A program made the position numbers and the translations under genes. Positions 45,459-55,708 of a DNA stretch of 64,000 nt are shown piece after piece. Numbering within the stretch: position 1 is the first letter of the stretch; every line of letters starts with the position of its first letter. The notes below the pieces were generated by a model, which saw only the letters and a program-made list of their open reading frames with translations, ran no database searches and was not told the origin of the DNA. This DNA is from Cinnamomum chago (taxonomy: Eukaryota; Streptophyta; Magnoliopsida; Laurales; Lauraceae): positions 67,151,501 to 67,215,500 of the forward strand of contig CP142452.1 in NCBI GenBank assembly GCA_038049695.1. Direction: 5' to 3'.

Positions 45459-46812
45459 CTTTGAATACAGTCAATGCAAACCACTAGATTAGTAAGTTAT
45501 CCATTTGTGCGTTCGTGTCTTTGTATGTGCGTATAATACATGGAGACTTAGCAAGATTAGCCACTGATGATTGATACTAAGGGGCTCTTTGGAAACTATT
45601 GTCTAATTAATAAGTAGCAAAATACCTCCTACTTAGCACAGGCAATAAAAGTTTTAATATTAAACATTTACAAAAGTAAAACTTATAAAAATTCAAATTA
45701 ATGCTACCTTTTATTGCGATGTTCAAGATTTCATGATCCATACAGAAACATCATTTGTATTTACTCTGAGATCAATCCCCTATGGTCATTAAAACGAACT
45801 AAGAACATGGGTTTTACAATCTCAAAAAAACATTACTTCATTAACCTAGAAATCAACAACAAAATAGCCGGACAGGCAAGGGACACGCAATGGCACAAAA
45901 CATGGTGATTGGATAATCCTAAACGTCTAGTAGCTACAAAGATCTCTCCTTCGAATGTGGACAACCGCTCTTTTTTCTCTCATTCTTCTGTCACCGTCAA
46001 GTTTCACACCATTGGTACCATAGCTAATATTGTTATGTGGCTTCTTGATGGCTCATAAGGTGGCCCATTGGAATCAATCCCGTTAGAATCAATAATTCCA
46101 ATCAACCCTAACATTTGCCACCATTCCAAATATCTTCTCAAGAGATCTCATACTACGTAAAATTGTAAACATGAAGAGAAAAAAGTTAAATAAAATGGAC
46201 TATTTGTGCAATAATCCTTCATGATTGGCCATGCCCAGATGAACAGAGAACATAATAAATTCTCTAGGACAAACAAAACCTCAAATTTACTTAAGTTTCG
46301 AAAAGAGAGATATTTAATGTAAATGAGGTGAAATTAAAAAGAAAATTTTCTAGTACATTAGCACCTTGAAGCTTCAAATTTTAATAGAAATACTTAAAAA
46401 TAGAAAATCCAAGGACATCTAGAAACCATAACCAAATTTGTAAATATTCCGGGATTTTTCCCGTAAAATCCTCTATTTTTTTAAGGCAAAAGTTCTAAGT
46501 TATTAATAAGCTTCAAAAATAGAAAATACAATTGGAGGCTTACAAAAACCTCTAATATATAAAATAAGCTCTAAATCATAAAGTAAGAGCTTATGTTTAG
46601 AGTTTCCAAAAGCCCCTTTAGTAGCAGTGTTGAAGACTGTGGGACGCTTTGATTGATGATGCAAAATTTGGGACCCTTCTCACTTTATCTAACGTTTAGG
46701 ATTTTTTCAAAGTAGAAGCCCAAAAATTGAACCTCTAACGTCTGGTTCCCAATTTTCGCATAGGTCACTTGAATTTTTAGAACTATGATAAAAAAAATAC
46801 ATTAGATTTTAC
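45459..46812 (-). other. TPS copy B intron 6
   Basis: AT-rich; nothing recognised. Confidence 0.6.
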
Positions 46813-47061
46813 CTCATTTGATTGGATATCATCACTGAGCCGACCAATTAAGCTTGAATCCATCATAAACTTAGGACGGGTCTTCAGCCAATCAAATGCT
46901 TCCTTAGTTGCCTCTTCTCCCATACCAACAAAGGAAGCAGCTGGCAGATAAATATAACCGGCCGTGACTAGTGAAACTTTAAGATACTCTCCTAGTGTAG
47001 GCACATAACCACTGTTAAGCCACACAGTTTCCTTGAAGTATCCTTGAACTATAGCTTTCGT
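46813..47061 (-). CDS. TPS copy B exon 6
   Basis: TKAIVQGYFKETVWLNSGYV, PTLGEYLKVSLVTAGY, GRLSDDIQSNE. 249 bp, the usual length for this exon; GTAAAA donor. DD-x2-S-x3-E starts here. Confidence 0.92.
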
Positions 47062-49253
47062 CTAATCAATACAGTCAAACCATCACACCTTTAGACATCT
47101 AAAATAAAAATAATACAGAGGTAGCTAGGTATAATGCCCATGACATCACAAGAATAAGAGGGGTAAAAAAGGAAAGAAACAATACCATGATCACAAACAC
47201 AAGATAATAGAAAGAAGCAGGAGCAGCACTCCAAAAGGTCCATGACAAATCATAGGCACGACACGATTGCGCTAGGCACAAGTTTTTTTTTTTTTTTTTT
47301 GTTCTAAAATTTGGAAGAACCCATATTACAGGTTTATTAAATATTAAAATGCATGGCCCTAACCCAACTATAACCTAATGTATGTCATAGATAATGCAAT
47401 TTAAAAGGGTTGTGGGTGTTAGTTACAATTAGGGTTTTTTTACTTGAATTATTAGGATATTATCATTCATATTGTTATTAGTTAGGATAAGAGATGACCT
47501 CTTACTATTGTAACTAAGGTTAAATTAATCTTGTGATGTGATTAATTTTTCTAATTTATCTCATTGTACTCCACAAATATCTCCAGTTGTCTGGACTATA
47601 GTCATTAGAGAAAAAGTTGTAGGACTGGATGCCTTAGAAGACCATGCTTAGGGACTATTGGCTAATTTACCCAAAAAAAATCGCACCATGTATTTCTAAA
47701 CAGTCCTAGAATCCCTATTTCTTCAATTTTCCTGAAATCACGCTTTCAAGAAAAGATAGTTTGGTTTTTGCTACGGCTTGATTATGCATCGGTCTGCTAC
47801 ACAGATAGGATGTAAGCACAATATTTCTCTTGGTTTTCTCGATCCGATCTACGAAGAAGAGTGCTAGGAACAGGGGTAAGAAGAGAGAGTAGTGACTTTT
47901 CTTGGTTTTACCTCTTGGTGACTTAGAAGAGCGAGAGGGTCTTCGTCTTTGCTGATTGGTAGATCACAAATAGAAAAATAAAGGGATTGATGAATGACTA
48001 GTTTTAGAAAGGTACATTAAAGTTGATCTAAATTATTATGTCTTCTTGTCCCTCTATATTGTAAGTTTGGATATCTAAAATCAATGTTAGAATCATTTTT
48101 TATCCATCTGATATTTTTGATACCTCTTCGTTACCCTATCTCCAATATATTTGGTGCATCTAGTTGAGTTCCATATAAGTTAGTCATTTTCTAAAGAAAA
48201 ATGTGTTGATGCCATTACTACGTAGAACCAAATCATTTATCAAAAAACATAATCCATATAGCACAATCGCTGAAAACCCATTGGGTTCAGTCTAGCTATT
48301 TAAATTCTTTTCATTTAAAAATCAATCGTAGAAAAAAGGGCCACCCATGCTCTTTTCCATAAGCACTTATGGATTGTCTGCGTGAGTGAGCTATTTGGAG
48401 GATGGAGCTTTAGTATTTTTCTTGTAAAAAGGAAAGAAAATAACAAAAGAATTATATAAATTGGGCTTTAACAACTTATTTCTTCTTCTTCATCTTCTTG
48501 AGTTTTTTTCTTTGACCATAATATGATGTGGTTTCATTTGGATTCATATGATGGAGAAACAATTAGGAGTTGAAGGAAATGATTAAGCCTGAGGAAGTTC
48601 TGACTTTCACATGATAATGATGATTACTTCTTTGGTACCTCCCTAGAGTTTATTTATTATTGTTGCATGGTTGCGAGTCGATGTGCTAATTTAATTTCCT
48701 GAAGAATTAGGATCTAGTTGTATATCATTTAGTTAATTTTCTTTTAAAGTTAGGGCTAGTCCTACCAGTTGCCACTATTATTGTTGAGAGAGTATTTTTT
48801 GCTATGAAAATCATGAAGAATCGATTGTGCGATTGAATGAAAGATGACTGGATGAATGATTGTTTGTTTGTATGCATCGAGAAGATATATTTAATAGCAT
48901 GATAATGACACAATCATGTGACACTTTCAAAACACGAAGAACCATTAAGGGCCATTATAAAAACTCCTTTTAGAGTAGAGCGACTTTTTGTGTCTATTCA
49001 AATGTAATACATTTTCTTTTTTTCTATTGTTAATGTAAAAAAAGATTTTGGCAAAATCTAGTAAAAGTTCAGCCCCGCTCAAACGAGAATCTCGAGTCCA
49101 CCACTGCCTCTACAAAAAAGAACCTTAAGTTGGAAGGCGAATTATGTCTTCCTTTAATTTATGCTTCATAAGTTTCAAAATTTTGGGGGGAAAGAACTTC
49201 GAGCATGGAATAGAGATTTTTAAAGAATTTGATGTGGTAAGTGTGCGACTTAC
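47062..49253 (-). other. TPS copy B intron 5
   Basis: 2.2 kb, AT-rich, with a T20 run at 47282-47301. No coding recognised. Confidence 0.6.
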
Positions 49254-49392
49254 TTCATATTTCAAGTGGTCTGTACGGTACAACTTTTCTCCGGGCATCA
49301 ATTCGTTCTCTATTTCATCGACAGTATTTAGAATTGCAACATAACAAGGCCTCAGATATTCTGGCAGTTGATCCACGACACTGAGATCCCAC
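49254..49392 (-). CDS. TPS copy B exon 5
   Basis: 139 bp: WDLSVVDQLPEYLRPCYVA, ILNTVDEIENELM, YRTDHLKYE|GTAAGT. WDxxxxDQLPEYMKxCY is the family signature. Confidence 0.92.
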
Positions 49393-49785
49393 CTGAAAAA
49401 TCAAGTACTCAATTGCTATTTTTTCTCTTAAAACACACTTATAATGAGTATGAAAAAAAAAAAGTTCACCCATGAGGAATTAGAGACTCCTAATGTGGAA
49501 TGGAGATTACATAGAATTGGGAGCATATGTTTGCAACCAAAATCATTGATTAGATGATAATCAGCGTAGATTATTTTAATGCTAGAAAATACTGGGTCTT
49601 CAATTTGTTTGGTATACATATTAGAAGGTTCTTCAGTTCTACGGGCCTTCACAAGAAAATATAGGGGCCAACAACTACTTAAAATTAATGGAACGGTTTG
49701 AAAGGAGAGTGAAATGGTTTTGGCTACTTACTTTTCAGTTCAAAATGGATCATCTTGATGAATTTCTAGGGTTGTTTCCACTAAT

Positions 49786-52050
49786 TGATATGGGTTTTAC
49801 TTCAAGAGATTCTACAGTTTGAAACAAATCTCATGGCATTTCAATCTTTAAATAAGTTCTTTTTCTTTCCATCTCAACAACTTGCTATTTTCTGACTGAG
49901 CTCAACTAACCTAGTTGTGGGCTAAGACAAGGAGATCCATCCTCTTTCTTCTTATCTCTTAACTTTGGCTGAGGAAGTCTTGCGCATAAATATATCTAAT
50001 CTTGTTCTCGATCACAGGAGAATTAAATCCTATATACACTTGTAATTACTCTACACCTATATGTCATTTTTTTTATTTTCCATTTTATTTTCTTTTTTTT
50101 TTGCTGATGATGTTCTTCTCCTGCTCGATGCTCGCCCTAAAAGCCTCAAAGTTCTTGAAGCAGTCTTGAACTCCTACCAAGACATCTCTGGTCAACATAT
50201 TAATTTCTAAAAAAGGAAGTTATTCTATGGAAAATGTAACATTGGAACCAAGGCTAAAGCTATGGATATTCTAAACATCCATCCCAATGCTCTTCCCTCA
50301 AAGTATCTTGGAGCTCCTTTCTTTCATGGTAGGTCTAACAAGGACCTCTTCTCTCCATTGATTGATTCAATCCGTAAGCGTTTGACGGGATGGTGATTCA
50401 AGTCCCTCTCTTTTGTAGGAAGATTACTTTTGGTTAGACATGCTTCAGAAGCATCCCAATTCATTCCCTCATGGTCTTCCCCCTACCATAAAGCATCATC
50501 AAAGCTATGGAGTCCCTTTGTCGTAATTTTTTGTAGTTGGGAAGCGGCCAAAAGATCAAAAGCAACCTAATTGCTTCGAATACCATTATCCTTCCTAGAT
50601 TTGAGTATTGTGGGCTCATTCTTTGGAGGACGGTTGAAGTTAATGAAGCATCCTCCCTCATGTTGGCTTAGAAAGCTATGGTTCACAGCTAGAGTGTTGC
50701 GATATGAAACTCTCAAGTTAGCCCCTTCCTTAGGGTTTTTCTCATGCATAGGAAAAATAATGAATGCTCTATAGCTTCTATCCTCCATAAAAGTAATATA
50801 TAGAAAATAGGGGTGGTTGTTCGGCTGCTGTTTAGAAAAATAACTCGTTATTCAATGGTCCTATTGTTGAGTTTTTTCCCAACATTTCTTTCAACCCAGA
50901 TGATCGTGTGAATGCCTTTATTTCTTAGGGATTATAGATTTTTCCTCCTGACTTCAACTTGGAAGTCAAGACGTTTTTGTAAGGATGTTGCATGCAGCCC
51001 CCCTGTTCTTGCTTTTTCCTCGGATTAGCTCTACTAGGCAGCTACCACCTCTAGCTTGTTGCCACTCAAGACTTCTTGGGATGCGATCAGATGAAATGGT
51101 TTCTATCAACCACGGGCCTCTTTTATTTGGAATTCTCTAATGCAATCGAGAATCTCTTGTTTCAGTTGGAAACTCTTCTATTGAAGACTCCCCACTTCTA
51201 ATTGGGTTCAGATGAGAGGAATCAATCTTGCATCTACCTGCCCTCTGTGTTTGATAAATTCAAACTTCAGTCCCCATTGCTCTATTGTCGTTGACGTTTA
51301 GAAGCCGGTTCTTTCTATGGGTCATTTGAACCTCCCTCCCAACCACTCGGTCTATAGACCAACCTATCTAATGGAGTAGATGCTAAAGTCATGAAAGGCA
51401 TTGGAGTAATTTTCCTATCCACTAGTTTCTCCATCTGGAAGGTGAGATGCACTTAATTCTTCTCCAATAACAATATGGCTCCCTTGCAAATCCTTGATTA
51501 TGCCATGGCAGACATATCCTTCTCTCTCAAGAGGCCGAAGGGAACCTCATCCAATAATATCTTAAGAAGCTTCTATAGTGCTCTCAACATCCAAGAATGA
51601 CCATTTGATTTATGTTTTGCTTTTCTTTGCTACATTCCCCCTTTCTCTCCTCTGTTGCTTAGTAATGTTCTTCTTTTGGACCTCTTTGGATTGTTTCTTT
51701 TGGATCGGTCTTTTAACCCCTTTCCTTAATGGCATACTTTTGTAACTTGGAAAAAACAAAACCAAGAACAAGTCGGAGTTTGTTCTAATACTAGTTCAGA
51801 TTCAGTCAGGCTTACTGTTTGAGAAATTCTACTAGTCAAAATTTTACTAATCCATATGGGTTTTATTACTTCAAGAAATCTTACTGTTCGAAACAGATAT
51901 CAAGGTATATCCATCTCAAAAAAATTTCTTTTTCTGTCCATTTCAACAACTTGCTATTTTCTGACCTTACTCAAGTAAGCAAGACGAGTTTGAGTTTGAT
52001 CTAATATTTGTTTAGATTCAATCAGTCTTGTGTGACTCATTTAACTTGCT
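49786..52050. repeat. Tandem repeat split by a LINE in intron 4
   Basis: TATGGGTTTTACTTCAAGA ... CAACAACTTGCTATTTTCTGA at 49786-49905 recurs at 51855-51970. The block after it (GAGTTTGTTCTAATACTAG ... CAGTCAGGCTT, 51776-51812) recurs at 51984-52030. Order A-[LINE]-B-A'-B'. Confidence 0.7.
49910..51765 (+). mobile_element. L1-type LINE fragment in TPS intron 4 (antisense to TPS)
   Basis: Plus strand: GLRQGDPSSFF at about 49919, FADDVLLLLDARPKSL at 50100 (the YADD active-site box as FADD), KYLGAPFFHGRSNKDL, then the RT zinc-binding region near 51170-51250 (RLPTSNWVQMRG). Several stops. 5'-truncated; no ORF1 or endonuclease. Confidence 0.85.
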
Positions 52051-52247
52051 GATCACAAACTTTTTCGACTAGCCCTAACTCGTACAACTCGAATTTAATT
52101 TTATAACCATGCTTGAAATACTTGGCCCCCTTGGCCAACTGATTATGGACAATGTGCAACCTAGAAATATAGTCTATACATAGTTATTTCATCTACTTTT
52201 CAAGTTTGTAGGTAAAGGAGGAGAAGGAAAAGTGCATAATATCAAAC

Positions 52248-52466
52248 CTTTTGATTGCATCAGTAAATACTTTGAGATCCTCAAATCTTCCGTCAACGTC
52301 GAAGTTGTCATCAATGATAGAAACAAGCTTAAACATTCTTACAACTATGTTTCTACCTCGGGCATATTGTGGTTCAAAATAAAAACCCAACATCCAGTAG
52401 TAGCCTTCCACCAATTGATCTCTTGCAAAAGGATACTTAGCTGCAAGGCCTATGTCCTTCCACCAC
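52248..52466 (-). CDS. TPS copy B exon 4
   Basis: 219 bp, family-typical: WWKDIGLAAKYPFARDQLVE, GYYWMLGFYFEPQYARGR, FKLVSIIDDNFDVDGRFEDL. Carries the DDxxD magnesium-binding motif (DDNFD). RDQ replaces RDR of the RxR motif thought to hold the diphosphate (CAA for CGA). Confidence 0.92.
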
Positions 52467-52560
52467 CTACAGGAGATAAAATCATAAACAATATATATTA
52501 TAGGAATGAACAATTTGTGTTGTCCACGAGTAACAATTGGATGAATCATACTCAAATATA

Positions 52561-52668
52561 TCAAGCCCATGAAAACAGTATATAGGAGTTTTTATCCATG
52601 CCATCTCTGAAAGCATAACCGCCTGAATTAAGGGCATAGACCGAAATTTCCATAAGCAGATCCAACTT
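52561..52668 (-). other. Unexplained open stretch in intron 3, copy B
   Basis: KLDLLMEISVYALNSGG then YAFRDGMDKNSYILFSWA-stop; counterpart of 15465-15573. No family recognised. Confidence 0.3.
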
Positions 52669-53066
52669 AGATTGACCATTTATGCATCTCTTATCATGCA
52701 CACTCAAGTGTAACAATTGGGGCCCCACCGCTCAAGAGGAATGTGGGGGATCCAAAGATCTTGATGGGCCCTACCTTTAGATAAAACTTCAAGCTCATCA
52801 GATCATCATATCCCCTTGATCTGTGGCCCACAAATTTAATGTATTTATATAAAAATAAAAAATAAACCCTTGATCCAATGATCTTAGTCCATTTGGATCA
52901 ATATAAGAAGAAAATGGAATCAGTGACATTTAGGGGTGTGTTTGAGTGTAGTCCATTTGGACTGGTGATCAAGTGGACCCCACTAGGCGGTGTGCGTGGA
53001 AGCTCCCAACACGAGGTGTGTAACTCAAGATTTGTTTGTATAATATTGTGCTTGTGTGTGAATAGA

Positions 53067-53207
53067 TATATATAGAAATGCTCTCACCTTACTATAAGAG
53101 ATACAGTGGGGCCCTCACATCCATATCCAATGCCAACGACTTAAATGTGAGGGTCGCCGCCCCTATCTCTTACCTTACTATGAGATATACTCTCACAGGA
53201 GCACCTC

Positions 53208-53247
<40 letters not shown>

Positions 53248-53270
53248 GCACATATACACACGCTAGTGCA
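53067..53270. repeat. Imperfect inverted repeat (MITE-like) and (TA)n tract in intron 3
   Basis: CTCTCACCTTACTATAAGAGATA ... CCCTCACAT (left) and its loose complement on the right (TGAGATATACTCTCACAGG) enclose about 170 bp, followed by a (TA)n run at 53212-53246. Resembles the inner part of the fold-back arms (TTATAATAAGGTGAGA). Confidence 0.55.
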
Positions 53271-53691
53271 CATGGTTTTAAAGGCATATGCCAGAACATG
53301 ATCTTTTGCACACCCTAGTTTTCATCATGAACTGTCCTTTATGGTTTGCAAAAATCCAGGTGAGCCCTAACAAGTTAGATCATATACTGCACCATCTCGC
53401 CAGACCCTATTGAGAGAGAGACGGACGAACATGGATATATACAACTACACAAGTTTGTGGCCCCAAAATTCAAATCTATAAAGATTTTATAGGGCCAATT
53501 TTAGGGGTATCCTTTGTCCATGCATAAACCTATCCAGTGGGCCCCAACAACAACAATTTGTTCAGTATTCACATGATCATTACATGCAGCCTTATCTGAT
53601 CCATCAAGTAATTGCCTTTTAAGCTAGTTGTATATAATATGTAGAATAAAGTGATGTGTCATTCATATTAGGTCTAGTGTGTTATACTTGC

Positions 53692-54067
53692 CTTGTTAGC
53701 TCCTTTAGCTCTTTTCGATGCATTGACTGTATCAAATTGAAATCCAACTTTGCAAGCTCTAGGATAACATCATTTTGTTGCTTATCATGTTGCTGGAAGA
53801 GTGAGATGTAAAATCTTGCATCCAGCCTAGCAAAGCGCTTACGCATAGGTAGCTGAAGAGCATGACCTACTTGTGCTGCTAGATGACCATCAAGATGGGT
53901 CATGAGAGACGTAAGTTGTCCTTTTGTGAAAGAGATGGCCTCATCCAATGTATCTTCTCCATGTGTGCCATAAAATGCCGCTTCGTAGAGACTTAACAGG
54001 CCCTCCACATCACTACATAAACCTTCCTTGAAGTTGCCTTCACTGTCTTTGAACGTGTTGAATACAT
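53692..54067 (-). CDS. TPS copy B exon 3
   Basis: 376 bp: DVFNTFKDSEGNFKEGLCSD, SLYEAAFYGTHGEDTLDEA, ARLDARFYISLFQQ, LELAKLDFNLIQS, KELKELTR. The acceptor is GAGACAG; the donor is GC (AACAAG|GCAAGT), giving a GC-AG intron 3. Confidence 0.93.
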
Positions 54068-54576
54068 CTGTCTCATAATCAAATAATTCATGATTTTTAG
54101 TAACCCTAAACATTAATTTGTCTCAGTACTTCTTAACCTCTTTTTCCTTTTTCTTTTCTAAGTTTAAAGAGATAAGGATTTTGACGCCACAACCCCTCAC
54201 TTCAACTCTTAGATATGTTCTTTATCCAGTGGAGTAAACATGTTTTGTGCATTAAAATCCATTTGAAAATTAATCTCTAAAGTAGTTATAAGTAAGAGGC
54301 GGGACAAGGCAACTGAAACCCAGATCCCTCGAGTCATAATCTATAAATATATTCCCGTGTCAAACTCGGGAAGTAAAAAAAGAAAAAAAAACTCTGTGAA
54401 ACCTTCTTCGAATAGGAGTAGAATGGGATAGCAAGTGGCAACCCACCCTCATCTCTAACCTGTTTCATATTATTTAGAGGGATTAAAAAGACGGAAAGGG
54501 ACTGTCATAGCATCATCGATAGAATAGAATGACAACGCTTATGGGGTTGATTTTTATCTCAACTTTATTTCATCGT

Positions 54577-55016
54577 TGTTAGGTTTATGTCTTGTATTCT
54601 GGATTGACCGGATTGCTTCATTGGTTTAATCAATGACCAGGTTCAGCGTTAAGGGTATTTTGGTCATTGTACTGGGGCTTTTTTTTTTTTTTTAGGCCAA
54701 GAAAACAGAGATTATATATTGATGTAATCAATAACCCTTGACTATGAGTGAGAGAGGTGGGAGCTCTATCTCCCGTGCTATCGGAGTTTTCCGGATGGGA
54801 GGGGAAGATGTGAGATTGAGACCTATGGTGAGAAAGTAGGCTAACTGTTAAAGGGTTTGGAATCCTTGTAACGAGTTGCTCAATTTCTTACATAGTGAAA
54901 TCCTCATAACCCAAAGAAAGTAGGCAAGTTTGCCGAACCACGTAATCTCATGTATTCTCTTGTATGCTCGTGGTTGATTGATCATACATGTTTTGCCCTA
55001 ATTAATTCCCCAACAC
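54577..55016 (-). repeat. Copia-type LTR in TPS intron 2, copy B
   Basis: Minus strand TGTTGGGGAATTAATTAGGG ... AAACCTAACA, 440 bp, with TG...CA ends and no coding. Orthologous to 17001-17438. TSD not seen. Confidence 0.75.
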
Positions 55017-55505
55017 CGCTCTCTAGTCTTACTACTTTGCATAAGTGTGCCTCACAAGATTGTTCACAAATTTAAAATTTTTGAAGTGTTTAAAACTATT
55101 CCTTTATTCATAGTCTGTAATAAAGTTCCATGTCAATAATAACAGCCCCTCGCACCTATTGCACTTGAACATTGTAACATTTAGACTCCGAAATAGTTAT
55201 ATAAAAAAAAAATTAAAAAAAAAGAAAAACTTGTGGCCAATGGATATAGCATATGTAAATCTACAACTTCTTTGGTGTTTGTTAAATGTGGTGCGAGGTG
55301 AATCTTCTTTACTAGAAATCTTAGTGAGGACTCCAATTCCCAAACGTGCCCTTAAAGTTATGGTGTAGACTCAACTAAGTTAGTGACTAACTGAATCGAG
55401 TCAATTTGCCAAGGAGTCATCAGGGGCACAAGATCAAGTGTGTGTTGTGGTGAGGGGAGGCACTTTGATGACCCCTTTCTTGTTATATGAAATGGAGAAG
55501 TTTAC

Positions 55506-55708
55506 CGGAGGAGACATTATAGCCCTCTTGTCTTAGTAACCGGAATCGAAGAGTGACAGTCTTTAGATCATCATAATCAACATTGGCATCATATATATGT
55601 TCTAACGCATAGTTGATCTCCTTCTCAAAGTGATAGGCCACTCCAAGTCGTTGGATCTCATCAATCATGTTCATTTCCTCAACTGATCCCTTGGCCTTGA
55701 TAAGCATC
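55506..55708 (-). pseudogene. TPS copy B exon 2, cut by an LTR insertion
   Basis: [53 protein letters not shown] then donor G|GTAAAC. In the family this exon starts about 17 codons earlier; here it ends at the TG of an LTR at 55709. Whether the preceding ACAG acts as a splice acceptor is unknown. Confidence 0.88.

Larger units (their letters stand above)
45165..55708 (-). pseudogene. Terpene synthase copy B: exons 2-7, disrupted in exon 2
   Basis: Type-a (sesquiterpene) synthase, expected to ionise and cyclise farnesyl diphosphate in the cytosol. Exons on the minus strand: 2 (55506-55708, 5'-truncated), 3 (53692-54067, 376 bp), 4 (52248-52466, 219 bp), 5 (49254-49392, 139 bp), 6 (46813-47061, 249 bp), 7 (45165-45458, 294 bp). 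Phases fit, no stop or frameshift, about 493 codons. DDNFD in exon 4 is the first metal motif; DDIQSNE|HE across exons 6-7 is the NSE/DTE motif. The RxR motif reads RDQ instead of RDR. Exon 2 stops at residue M of [13 protein letters not shown], where an LTR begins; exon 1 and about 17 codons of exon 2 are absent from the window. Intron 4 holds a LINE and intron 2 a Copia LTR. Confidence 0.9.
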
